Positions 1-9,200 of a stretch of DNA of 64,000 nucleotides are shown here, one piece after another. Each line of letters opens with the position of its first letter. Within the stretch, counting starts at the first letter, position 1. Below the pieces are notes generated by a model. The model had not been told where the DNA came from and made no database searches. It worked only from the letters and a program-made list of their open reading frames with translations. Source of the stretch: Opitutus terrae PB90-1 (GTDB taxonomy: Bacteria > Verrucomicrobiota > Verrucomicrobiia > Opitutales > Opitutaceae); NCBI RefSeq assembly GCF_000019965.1, contig NC_010571.1, forward strand, positions 2,985,001 through 3,049,000. The letters run 5' to 3'. Position numbers and translations under genes: made by a program.

Positions 1-215
1 TCGCGTGTGCGAACCAGGCGCTGCTGTGTCCCGAGGCGGAATATGAGCTCAAGGGCTTCGTGCCGGGCGTGTGCTTCCCCGTCGGACTGCTGTGCGATGC
101 GAAGACCGGCAAGCTCGCGATCTACTACGGCGCGGCGGACACGTTCTCGGCGCTGGCCTTCGGCAACGCGCAGGACATCGTTCAGTTCATCAAGGACAAC
201 CCGCTGAAACGGTAA
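1..215 (+). CDS. GH130 glycoside phosphorylase, C-terminal end (partial)
   Basis: An open frame enters from the left edge (codons in phase with base 3) and stops with TAA at 213-215, leaving about 70 C-terminal residues. They include VPGVCFPVGLL and IYYGAADT, the signature of the last blades of the GH130 five-bladed propeller. GH130 enzymes phosphorolyse beta-1,4-mannosides such as mannosyl-glucose or mannobiose to mannose-1-phosphate. The next gene is a beta-mannosidase, which fits a mannoside pathway. The exact substrate cannot be told from this fragment. The family call is fairly secure from the YYGAADT motif and the context. Confidence 0.75.
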   Translation, partial: ACANQALLCPEAEYELKGFVPGVCFPVGLLCDAKTGKLAIYYGAADTFSALAFGNAQDIVQFIKDNPLKR

Positions 216-240
216 GCGAGAGCCGCGGCACAACAGGTGG

Positions 241-262
241 GGCGCGTTATCCCTCACGCGCC
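241..262 (+). other. Intergenic hairpin between GH130 and beta-mannosidase genes
   Basis: GGCGCGT and ACGCGCC form a perfect 7-bp stem with an 8-base loop. No T-run follows, so it is not a convincing intrinsic terminator. It may be an mRNA-processing or stabilising hairpin between two cotranscribed genes. The rest of the 216-331 gap shows nothing else recognisable. Confidence 0.35.
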
Positions 263-331
263 GTTACTTCTGCGCACAACCAAAGCAGATTCCCGAATCC
301 GGCGGGTTAAGGATAACCTGCGCTACCTTCC

Positions 332-3025
332 ATGCACGTCCTTCCTTTGGCCACGGCCCCGTGGCGTTTTCGGGATGCCACCCAAGGATCCGTCTGGCGC
401 GATGCGATCGTGCCGGGCTGCGTGCATCGCGATTTGCGGCGGCACGGGCTGATCCCGGATCCGTTCTGGTCGAGCAACGAAGCCCAGCTGCAGTGGATCG
501 AGGAGCGCGACTGGGAGTATCGTGCGAGCTTCACGGTGCATTCGGATTTGCTGCGCGAAGAAGTCGTCGAGCTCGTGGCCGACGGACTGGACACCGTGGC
601 GACCGTGTGGCTGAACGGCGCGGAGATCGGCCGCACGGAAAACATGTTCCTTGGCCAGCGCTGGAACGTGCGCTCGCAGCTGCGGCGCGGGAAAAACGAA
701 CTGCGGGTGCGGTTCGAAAGCGCGATGCACTACATCCGGCGCAGTCGGCCCGAGCATCACCCGCGCGAGATCAACGACCCGGTGGGCCGGTGCGTGGTGA
801 TTCGCAAACAGCAGTGCCAGTTCGGCTGGGACTGGGGTCCGCGCTTTGTGACGGCCGGCATCTGGCGCGATATCCGGCTGGAAGCGTGGTCCGGCAATCG
901 GCTGGAGAGCGTAAAGGTGACCCAGGAGCACGAAGAGGGAGCGCGGGGACGCCGCCCGTCTTCCGATCGTGCGGGCAAGATGCCCGCGCTCCCAGAAACG
1001 ACGCGGCCGGGGGCGGCCGCGCTCCCAGGAAACCGCGTGCGGCTGACGCTCGAACCGGAATTCGCGCGGTCGGCAAAAGATGTGACGCTGCGGTGGAGAC
1101 TGACGCTAGTGAACGCCGCGAATTCGCAGGCTGCGATGGGGCCGCGGCGACCTCGCCGCGGCACGAAGGCGGGAATCCGCGCCGAGGGCGTCGCGGCTCC
1201 AGCTTCGGCGCAGGCGGGCGAGGGCAGGGAGATCGTGATCGAGAATCCCCAGCTCTGGTGGCCGAACGGACACGGCGCGCAGCCGCTCTACCGACTTGAA
1301 GTCGAGGCGCTCGCGGCGGACGGCGCGAAACTCGGGCGCTGGGCCCGCCGGATCGGACTCCGCACAATTCGGCTCGACCGGCACAAGGACGAGTGGGGCG
1401 AGTCGTTCCAGTTCGTCGTCAATGGCCGGCCGGTGTTTGCGAAAGGCGCGAACTGGATTCCGGCGCACACGTTCGTCGCCGGCTTGGGCCGCGCGGACTA
1501 CGCGCGCGATCTCACCGCCGCGGCGGCGGCGCACCTGAACATGATCCGGGTGTGGGGCGGCGGGATTTACGAGAGCGAGGAGTTTTATGATCTTTGCGAC
1601 GAGCACGGGCTGCTCGTGTGGCAGGACTTCATGTTTGCCTGCACGATGTATCCCGCCGACGACGCGCTGGTCGACAGCGTGAGACACGAGGCGGGATTTC
1701 AGGTCCGGCGGCTGCGGCATCGCGCGTCGCTCGCGCTGTGGTGCGGTAACAACGAGATTCCCGGGCTCAACCTGAAGGAACTCGCGGATCCGGCGACGCG
1801 GCGCGGCTACGAGGAGATTTTTCATCGGACCTTGCCGGAAGTGGTGCAGACAGTCGGCGCCCGGACGGATTATTGGCCGAGCTCGCCCTGGCGGGGTGAG
1901 TTCGAGAACGCGCACGCCCACGGCGAGCAGTGCGGCGACACGCACTATTGGGACGTCTGGCACGCACGGCACCCGGTGAAGGATTACGAAAAGTATGTGT
2001 TCCGGTTCGTCTCCGAGTTTGGGATGCAGAGCTTCAGCTCGCCCGAAACGAACGCCATGTTCTGTCCGCCGCACGACGACAACGTCTTCGGTCCGGAGAT
2101 GGAGAACCATCAGAAGAACCGGTTCGGCAACCAGATCATTCTAGACTACGTGTCGCGGCGCTATCGGTTTCCGCAGGGACAGGACGCGCTCATCTACCTG
2201 TCGCAGCTCAACCAGGCGTATTGCATGCAGGTGGGCGTCGAGCATTGGCGGCGCAACCAGCCGCGCTGCATGGGCGCGCTCTACTGGCAGCTCAATGATT
2301 GCTGGCCGGTGGCGTCGTGGAGTTCGATCGAGTTCACGGGCCGCTGGCGCGCGCTGCATCATGTGGCGCGACGGTTCTTCGCGCCGGCGGTTGTCAGCGC
2401 GAAGGTGCTGGGCGAGGAAACCACCATTATCGGCAACTACCGGCGGAGTTCGATTCATTCGCTCGAGCTCTGCACCGTGTATGATGCGCCGGAGCCGGCG
2501 CGCGGCGTTCTCGTCTGGGAAGTGCGACACCTCGACGGGCGCAGGCTGATGGCTGGCCGGAAACCGGTTGCGCTGCGTTATGGCGAGAGCGTGAAGCAGC
2601 ACGTGCTGGAGCTGCGGAAGGTGCTGCAGCGGCATGCGCTGGAATCGATCTATGTGCGAATCGCACTCGACGTGGCCGATGGACGGCGGGATCGGGAGAC
2701 CCCGCCCTACAACAAACAGCTTCAGCGCGTGAGCGAGGACACGGTGTTTCTGACCGAGCCGCGGTTTCTCGAACTGCCGCGCGGTCGGACGCGCGCCCGC
2801 GCGGCGCTCGAAACGCCGACACGGGCGCGCCTCAGTTTCATCTCCGACGTGTTTCAACACCGTTTCGCCTTTGACCTGCGCGGCGTGAGCCACCGCGCGA
2901 GCGACAACTATTTCGAACTCTACCCAGGCGACGAAAAGTCGGTGATCGTGGAGTTCGACAGACCGCAGACCGCGGCGGGACTGAAGCGGCGGCTGTCATT
3001 CCGGTCGTTGGTCGATAGCTATTAG
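332..3025 (+). CDS. Beta-mannosidase, glycoside hydrolase family 2
   Basis: This 897-residue enzyme should release beta-linked mannose from the non-reducing end of mannan or N-glycan oligosaccharides. It has the N-terminal GH2 sugar-binding domain (about 10-175, ending in the beta-mannosidase motif QFGWDWGPRF), an immunoglobulin-like domain (about 190-330, containing QLWWPNG) and a TIM barrel. The acid/base glutamate is E475 in WCGNNE and the nucleophile is E562 in SEFGMQ. No signal peptide is visible, so it is probably cytoplasmic and acts on imported oligosaccharides. The Ig-like domain contains two stretches (residues about 202-234 and 270-290) that are not GH2-like; they are translated palindromic repeats inserted in frame. 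No Shine-Dalgarno sequence precedes the start, as elsewhere in this window. Confidence 0.93.
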   Translation: MHVLPLATAPWRFRDATQGSVWRDAIVPGCVHRDLRRHGLIPDPFWSSNEAQLQWIEERDWEYRASFTVHSDLLREEVVELVADGLDTVATVWLNGAEIGRTENMFLGQRWNVRSQLRRGKNELRVRFESAMHYIRRSRPEHHPREINDPVGRCVVIRKQQCQFGWDWGPRFVTAGIWRDIRLEAWSGNRLESVKVTQEHEEGARGRRPSSDRAGKMPALPETTRPGAAALPGNRVRLTLEPEFARSAKDVTLRWRLTLVNAANSQAAMGPRRPRRGTKAGIRAEGVAAPASAQAGEGREIVIENPQLWWPNGHGAQPLYRLEVEALAADGAKLGRWARRIGLRTIRLDRHKDEWGESFQFVVNGRPVFAKGANWIPAHTFVAGLGRADYARDLTAAAAAHLNMIRVWGGGIYESEEFYDLCDEHGLLVWQDFMFACTMYPADDALVDSVRHEAGFQVRRLRHRASLALWCGNNEIPGLNLKELADPATRRGYEEIFHRTLPEVVQTVGARTDYWPSSPWRGEFENAHAHGEQCGDTHYWDVWHARHPVKDYEKYVFRFVSEFGMQSFSSPETNAMFCPPHDDNVFGPEMENHQKNRFGNQIILDYVSRRYRFPQGQDALIYLSQLNQAYCMQVGVEHWRRNQPRCMGALYWQLNDCWPVASWSSIEFTGRWRALHHVARRFFAPAVVSAKVLGEETTIIGNYRRSSIHSLELCTVYDAPEPARGVLVWEVRHLDGRRLMAGRKPVALRYGESVKQHVLELRKVLQRHALESIYVRIALDVADGRRDRETPPYNKQLQRVSEDTVFLTEPRFLELPRGRTRARAALETPTRARLSFISDVFQHRFAFDLRGVSHRASDNYFELYPGDEKSVIVEFDRPQTAAGLKRRLSFRSLVDSY
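937..1030. repeat. Palindromic repeat inserted in frame in the beta-mannosidase gene
   Basis: GGGAGCGCGGG at 937-947 is the perfect inverted complement of CCCGCGCTCCC at 983-993. A second, shorter copy follows and also ends in CGCGCTCCC (up to about 1028). The element is read through by the beta-mannosidase frame and yields a peptide containing AGKMPALP, with no stop or frameshift. Related GGGAGCG-type DNA lies between genes at 4699-4727. Confidence 0.8.
1137..1201. repeat. Second in-frame palindromic repeat in the beta-mannosidase gene
   Basis: GCCGCGGCGA (1141-1150) and TCGCCGCGGC (1153-1162) form a perfect 10-bp stem. The element ends in GAGGGCGTCGCGGCTCCA, an imperfect inverse of its start. 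Similar GAGGGCGTCGCG sequence occurs between genes near 28361, and a GCGGAATCCGCGCC segment is shared with the intergenic element at 23218-23290. Confidence 0.7.
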
Positions 3026-3158
3026 AAAACGAGCAGGCCGATCCTGCCGTGGTTGCTGAAATGCGACCGACGCGGGCGTCCGACGATTTTTCGGTTGCCA
3101 CGTAGATCGGTGGGGACGGTGCTCATAGGCTCTCAACACCCCCCCCCAGCGCTCGCTC

Positions 3159-4694
3159 ATGCAAGAAAACCCCTCGGTTCAGGCCTCCACCGTCACGGCT
3201 CATGCCGACAAAGTGCCGGTGCCCCAGAAACTCGCCTACGGACTCGGCACCTTCCACGACATGTGGGGCCACTGGCTTTACCCGAACATCGGATTTCAGG
3301 TTTTCAATATTTTCCTGGGCGTGGCGCCGTGGCTCATCGGGGTGGCGCTGTTTGCGAACCGCGTGTTCGATGCGATCGCGGATCCGCTCTTCGGCTGGCT
3401 GTCGGACAACACGCGCACGCGCTGGGGCCGGCGCCGGCCCTACATCCTGATCGCGGGCGTCATCGGCGGGCTGTGTTTTCCGCTGCTGGTGGCGGTCGGG
3501 CCGGGGTGGGGCACGACGACGATCTTCGGCCGCGAAATCTCGAACTACTTCTGGTTCATGATCGGCTCGTCGGCGCTGTTTCTGCCGATCATGAGCGCGT
3601 TCAAGGTGCCCTACGACTGCATGGGCGCGGAGATGACGCCCGACTACAACGAGCGCACCAGTGTGTGGTCGTTCCGCAACGGCGTGCAGAAGTTCGCCGA
3701 GCTCGGGCTGTTCTTCGGCGCACAGTTCATGACGATGGCGGTGTGGGTGGGCGCCACGAACGAGAACGTCTGGGCGCGCATCAAGCAGCTGCTGACCTCC
3801 GCCACCGCGTGGAAGGCGGCGCCCGAAGGCACCCTGCCGAACATCCTGCTCGGCGCGCAGGTTTACTGCACGGTGCTGGGCGTGCTGATGGCGATCGCAT
3901 CGGTGGTCATGTTCTTCACCATCCGCGAGCGCTACTACGGCAATCTCGCCAGCAAGCAGGACAAGGTGAAGCTGATCGATACGCTCGGAATGACGTTGAA
4001 GTGCCGGCCGTTCCGGATGCAGCTGCTGATGAAGATGCCGTATGCGATGGGCACGAGCATGGTGGGCGCGCTGGGCTACTACGACACGGTCTACTACGTC
4101 TGCCGCGGCAATCTGGGCGAAGGCGCGGTATGGAATTTTCGGATGGGCATCGCCGGCATGGTGTTCGGGTTTCTGGGCATTCCGGTGTTCTCGTACATCG
4201 CGCGCCGGCTGGGCAAACGCCATGGCGTGATGGCGGTCCTCATCGCCGCATTGTTCGTCTTCGCGGCCACCTGGTGGCTGTATAATCCGGACATCAAGTG
4301 GCTGCAGATTTTCGCGACCGGGTTGATCGCGTTCACCGGCGCCGGATTCTGGATGCTCGACGGCGCGATCGGCGGCGACGTGATCGACTACGATGAACTG
4401 GAAACCGGCAAGCGGCGTGAAGGCGCGTTCACTGCGTGCGGCTCGTGGATCATGAAAGTGGGCATGGCGCTCGGCGCCGGCGCGTCCGGCGTGATCCTGA
4501 GCGTCACCGGCTTCGACGCCGCGCTGGGTGGCGGGCAGACGGAACACACGTTGTTCATGATCCGCTTCCTGCTCGCGGTGGTGCCGATCGCCGGCATTCT
4601 CCTGGCGCTGGTGATGATTTATTTCTTCCCGCTCACGCCGGAGAAGATGGCGGAGATCCGTCAGCAGCTCGAGGTACGCCGCGGAAAGGTCTGA
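3159..4694 (+). CDS. GPH-family sugar:cation symporter (MFS)
   Basis: This 511-residue polytopic membrane protein has about 12 hydrophobic segments. The stretch DAIADPLFGWLSDNTRTRWG followed by RRRP is typical of the glycoside-pentoside-hexuronide:cation symporters. It probably imports the oligosaccharides or monosaccharides used by the GH130 and GH2 enzymes upstream. A large hydrophilic-edged insertion (about residues 190-245) separates helices in the central loop. A run of nine C residues (3139-3147) lies just before the start and no Shine-Dalgarno sequence is seen. The gap 3026-3158 holds no other gene. The substrate is inferred from context only. Confidence 0.88.
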   Translation: MQENPSVQASTVTAHADKVPVPQKLAYGLGTFHDMWGHWLYPNIGFQVFNIFLGVAPWLIGVALFANRVFDAIADPLFGWLSDNTRTRWGRRRPYILIAGVIGGLCFPLLVAVGPGWGTTTIFGREISNYFWFMIGSSALFLPIMSAFKVPYDCMGAEMTPDYNERTSVWSFRNGVQKFAELGLFFGAQFMTMAVWVGATNENVWARIKQLLTSATAWKAAPEGTLPNILLGAQVYCTVLGVLMAIASVVMFFTIRERYYGNLASKQDKVKLIDTLGMTLKCRPFRMQLLMKMPYAMGTSMVGALGYYDTVYYVCRGNLGEGAVWNFRMGIAGMVFGFLGIPVFSYIARRLGKRHGVMAVLIAALFVFAATWWLYNPDIKWLQIFATGLIAFTGAGFWMLDGAIGGDVIDYDELETGKRREGAFTACGSWIMKVGMALGAGASGVILSVTGFDAALGGGQTEHTLFMIRFLLAVVPIAGILLALVMIYFFPLTPEKMAEIRQQLEVRRGKV

Positions 4695-4698
4695 GCTG

Positions 4699-4806
4699 GG
4701 AGCGGCGGGGGCCGCTCTGGGAGCGTCTTCAGAGTCGTTCTCGTTCTCTTTCTCGTTCTCGGTTCGGAAGAGAGAACGGAGGACGATGACGAGAACGAAA
4801 ACGATG
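4699..4806. repeat. Intergenic repeat cluster: GGGAGCG palindrome plus GAGAACG-type inverted repeat
   Basis: The segment begins with GGGAGCGG...CCGCTCTGGGAGCG (4699-4727). It continues with a pyrimidine-rich array TCGTTCTCGTTCTC (from 4736) whose inverse, GAGAACGAAAACGA, lies at about 4790-4803. The two could fold into a long hairpin in the transcript between the symporter and the regulator. Confidence 0.6.
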
Positions 4807-4874
4807 GTGACCGGCTGGCGAACGTCTCCCGGCGGCGCTTGCGTCGCCCAAACCGACCCTTCACCGTCGCCGCC

Positions 4875-6044
4875 GTGAAACCTCACGTGCTGCTCGTGTT
4901 CATGACGCGTTTTGAGGAATGCGCGGCCATGCTCAAAGGCATCGCGCACTACGAGCGCTCGCACCGGCCGTGGGCGGCGTTTCTGGATGACGAGGCGAGG
5001 GCCGAGGTGGATCCGCACTGGGTTCGCAGCAAGAAGTGGCAGGGCGTCATCAGCCGGCACACGACGCCGGCGCTGGCACGCGTGTGCGCCGAGCAGAAGC
5101 TGCCGTTGGTGGACTTGAACGACTGTCCGCCCCTCGACGGCGTGGCGAAGATCCGGCCGGACAACCTCGCGCTCGGGCATCTCGGTGCGGAGCATTTTCT
5201 CGAACGCGGCTACCGGTATTTCGGTTTCTCCGGGTTTGCCGACCAGGGGTGGTCGGGAGAGCGCCGCGACGGCTTCGTCGAGGCGCTCGCGCTGGCGGGC
5301 CACAGCTGCGACGTGCAGGACGTCGCGTACCCCGGAGACCTCACGCCGTTCTGGGATGCCCGGCAGATCGCGACGCTGAGCCCGTGGTTGAAGCGAATCC
5401 CGAAGCCCTGCGCCATCATGGCCTGCAATGACATGCGGGCGCTGCAGGTGATCAGCGCGGCGCAGACGGCGGGGTTTCTCGTGCCGGAGGAGGTGGCGGT
5501 GCTCGGCACTAACAACGACACCATCCGCTGCGAGCTGGCGTATCCACCGCTCTCCAGCGTGGCGACGAACGCCTTCCAATCCGGGTATCAGGCTGCCGAG
5601 CACCTCGCGGCGTTGATGGCCGGCGAAACCGCGGAGCTCCTCGACCGCCGGATCGAACCCTTGGGCGTGGTCACGCGGCAATCGACGGACATTCTCGCCA
5701 TGGGCGACCGTAACGTGGCGGCGGCGGTGAGCTACATTCGCGAGCACGCGTGCCACGGCATCTGCGTGGAGCAGGTGCTCAAGCAGGCGTTCGCGTCGCG
5801 CAGTCAGCTGGAGAAGAAATTCCGGCGGTATATCGGGCGTTCCCCGCAGGCGGAAATCCGTCGCGTGCAGGTGGCGAAAATCCGGCAACTGCTCTTCGAA
5901 ACAAATTTTCCGCTGAAGAAAATCGCGGAGCTCGCCGGGTTCGAACACGTCGAGTACATGTGCGTCGTGTTTAAGCGGCTGACCGGTGATTCGCCGGGCA
6001 ACTACCGGAAAAAGGTGCAGAACAAGAATCTGCCGAAGCGCTAG
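4875..6044 (+). CDS. XylR-like transcriptional regulator (LacI-type sensor plus AraC HTH)
   Basis: This cytoplasmic protein of about 389 residues has an N-terminal periplasmic-binding-protein-like sensor (HVLLVFMTRFEEC to about residue 270) and a C-terminal AraC-type double helix-turn-helix (about 290-389). The latter includes IAELAGFEHVEYMCVVFKR, the second recognition unit. This order matches E. coli XylR, not LacI, which has its HTH at the N terminus. I prefer the GTG at 4875, just before the sensor's first strand; an in-frame ATG at 4839 would add 12 residues read from repeat DNA. It sits between the symporter and the TonB receptor and probably controls the mannoside genes in response to a bound sugar. 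Confidence 0.88.
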   Translation: MKPHVLLVFMTRFEECAAMLKGIAHYERSHRPWAAFLDDEARAEVDPHWVRSKKWQGVISRHTTPALARVCAEQKLPLVDLNDCPPLDGVAKIRPDNLALGHLGAEHFLERGYRYFGFSGFADQGWSGERRDGFVEALALAGHSCDVQDVAYPGDLTPFWDARQIATLSPWLKRIPKPCAIMACNDMRALQVISAAQTAGFLVPEEVAVLGTNNDTIRCELAYPPLSSVATNAFQSGYQAAEHLAALMAGETAELLDRRIEPLGVVTRQSTDILAMGDRNVAAAVSYIREHACHGICVEQVLKQAFASRSQLEKKFRRYIGRSPQAEIRRVQVAKIRQLLFETNFPLKKIAELAGFEHVEYMCVVFKRLTGDSPGNYRKKVQNKNLPKR

Positions 6045-6110
6045 CCGGAAGGTGACGGGCGGAGGTCGAGTTTGTGCGCGCGGGCAGGTTTGTTTTGCGC
6101 GCAGTTAAGG

Positions 6111-6163
6111 GGAGTGAGTTCGCTGGCAACTAGACTCAATTAACGAGTAACTAAACTCATTCC
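6111..6163 (+). promoter_or_regulatory. Candidate AraC/XylR-type operator before the TonB receptor
   Basis: AACTAGACTCAAT (6128-6140) and AACTAAACTCAT (6149-6160) are direct repeats starting 21 bp apart, two helical turns, the geometry used by AraC-type dimers. GGAGTGAGTT at 6111-6120 is a 9/10 inverse match to AACTCATTCC at 6154-6163. The stretch is AT-rich compared with its surroundings. It lies between the regulator gene and the receptor gene. Confidence 0.5.
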
Positions 6164-6272
6164 CTCGCGCAGGCCTGGTCACTATAGTGCGGCTGCTGCA
6201 TCCCGGCGGACTCGTGCCGTTGGGAGAGCGATGACTCTACCGAGTCGTCAGTCCCCACCCTAACACCCTAAA

Positions 6273-9200
6273 ATGCCCATGAAACGCCACAATGCGCGGC
6301 GTCGTGCCTGCTTGGCTACGTCCGCGCTTTGCCTGATTGTTGCGCCTCGTCTGCTCGCGCAGACTGCCGCACCCGCTCCGGAGACGGCCGACGAGACGAT
6401 CGTGCTCTCTCCGTTCGTCGTCGAAGCAGCTGAAGACTCCGGCTACTCCGCCAAGGCCACCCTCGCGGGAACCCGTATCCGCACCGAGCTGAAGGACGTC
6501 GGTTCCTCGATCTCGGTTGTGACGCAGAAATTCCTCGAGGATACCAACTCGACCAACATGGAAGACCTGCTCGTCTACACGACGGGCACGGAAGTCGCCG
6601 GCCAGGGCGGCAACTTCCTCGGCCAGGGCGACGGCATGGTGCTCGTCAGCCAGAACGTGAATCGCCCCGTGGCCAACACCCGCGTCCGCGGTCTCGCGGC
6701 GGCGGACAACACGCGCGACTTCTTCCTCACCGACATCCCGTGGGATTCCTACAACGTCGGTCGCGTTGACCTGCAGCGTGGACCGAACGCGATCCTCTTC
6801 GGCATCGGCAGCCCCGCGGGCATCGTCAACTCGAGCCTGAATCCGGCGGCCTTCAAGAACGCCTACAAGATCGAGAACCAGATCGGCAGCTTCGGCACGA
6901 TCCGCACGACCGCTGACCTGAATCACGTGCTGATCAAGAATCAGCTGGCGATCCGCATCGCGCTGCTCGACGACGAGACGAAGTTCCGCCAGGACCCGGC
7001 CTACAAGGATGACCGTCGCGTCTACGGTGCGATTCGCTTCGATCCGGCGGCGCTCAACCGCGGTTCGGCGAAGACCTCGTTCACGGCGAACTTCGAGAAG
7101 GGCAAACAGACCCGGCTCGATCCGATCAACACGCCGCCGATCGATGCGATCACCCCGTGGTTCTTCGCCTATACCCCGGCGCAGCGCGCCGTCGGTTTCA
7201 GCGCGGCGGACCCGGCCAACTACAGCCCGAGCACCGATCTGAACGATCCGCTGGTCCAGCAGTACGGCGCCTATCTGGGCAACTACAACGGCAGCCGCCC
7301 GGTCGGTCTCTCGCAGAGCGATCCGTGGCTCGGCGCTCCTGGTGGCCGCGTGTTCGATGGCGTGGTGACCGCCTACGAGGGCGGACAGCCGGGTTTCGTG
7401 TTCCCGACCAAGATTCAGAACTGGCCGACCAACGCGAGCATCCCCGGCACCGTGCTGGGCAACAATGGCATCGTCGGCATCACGCAGTATGCTGCGGGCG
7501 TCGGCGGCTTTTCGGGCAACGCCGGCTTGGTGGGGTCGTCGATCGGGGCGTACAAGGCGAAGTCGCTCACGGACCGAAGCATCTTCGATTACTACAATCA
7601 CCTGCTCGGCGGGCCAAACGCGCAGCAGTTCAATGACTTCAAGGCCTTCAACGTCACCGGCCGGCAGACGTTCTTCGACGACAAGCTCGGCTTCGAACTG
7701 GCGTTCGACAAACAGGACGCGAAGTTCGGCAACTGGAGCCTGATCGACAACGCGGCTACCGCGGTCTCGATCGACATCATGCGCACGCTGATCGACGGCA
7801 CGAAGAATCCGAACTTTCTCCGTCCGGTGGTCTACGCCGCGGGCGGCGGTTCCGGCGGCAGCTGGGATCGCAGTGAGCGCGAGGTGGTGCGGGCCACCGC
7901 CTTCGGCGAACTCGACTTCGCCACGATCTCGGGCCGTGACTCCGTGCTCGCCAAGATCTTCGGCCGAAACACGTTCACCGGCCTGTTTGCGCGGCAGAAG
8001 ACCTATGACTTCCGCGCGAATTACAATCGGTTCTACATCGCCGATTCCTTCGTTCCCGCCGCCGGCAACGGTGCCGTCGGACAGGCATCGCGCGACAATA
8101 TCTTCGCCGTCTACCTGGGTTCGCCGATCCCGGCCAACGCTGCGTCGGCGTCGGGCGTCGGCCTGCAGGGGATCAAGACCTTCATCGATGCGCCGTCCCA
8201 GCAGACGATCCGCTACTACAACAACCAGACGAACGCCTGGCAGACGCTCCCGCTCGACACGGTGAACAACGACCTCGCGGCGGACGAGCAGAAGACCTAC
8301 CGCACTTCGCGCAAGACGAAGGACATCGTCACCTCAAAGGCGGTCGTCTGGCAGGGTTACTGGCTGGAGGGCGCGCTCGTCCCGATGTTCGGCTGGCGTG
8401 AGGACGAAGACGTCTTCCGCGATGCTGGCAATCCGCCGGCCGTGCCTGCGAATCCGCAGGGCCAGGGCGGCTTGGTCAATCCGTTCTCGCCCAACTGGAC
8501 GCTGCCGGAAGCTTCGAGCGCGGAGAACACCGTGCGTTCGAAGACCTACAGCCTCGTGACGCACCTGCCCGCGAAGTGGCGCGAGAGGATGCCGGGCCGC
8601 ATGGACGTGAGCCTCATCTACAACAAGTCCGAGAATTTCAATCCCGACTCGAGTCGCCGCGACATCATGGGTGCGTCGGTGCCGAATCCCGCGGGCAAAA
8701 CCGAGGAATACGGCGTCGCCATCACCGCGCTGGATGACCGGCTGGTGTTCAAGTGGGCGCATTACGAGACGTCCGTCACGAACGCGACGCTGGATAGCGC
8801 TGGCATCTCCGCCCAATACCTGATCGGCGCCGTTGAGGCGTGGGGTCAGAAATCCGCGGTGCAGTTCCGCGACTCGCTCGCTCCCGGTGGGCCGCGCGTC
8901 GGCAACGCCAGCACGCTCTATGGCCTTTCGAGCGACGGTCATCAGGTCACCTGGCAGCCGGACGGCGTGCTCGCCTCGCAGAACCCGGATGGCAGCTACC
9001 AATACACGCAAGCCCAACTCGACGCGACCTACGCGCGGGAGAAGGCGTCGGTGGACGCGTGGTTCGCCACGCAGGTGCCGGCCGCGTTCCAGGATGCCTG
9101 GGCGCTGACGGACTACGCCACCGGTGGCGGCTCGACCAACTACGGCGCGTCCGGACTCGTCGTCACGGGCGACACGATTTCGAAGGGTGACGAGTTCGAA

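Noticed and set aside
3123-5948. A 941-codon open frame on the minus strand opposite the symporter and regulator genes.
   Set aside because: It has arginine/histidine-rich, low-complexity content with no family motif, and both plus-strand genes beneath it are clear. High GC makes long antisense frames common here.
6233-6248. GACTC-TACC-GAGTC palindrome before the TonB receptor as an operator.
   Set aside because: Only 5-bp arms and close to the start codon; the upstream 21-bp-spaced repeats fit the neighbouring regulator much better.
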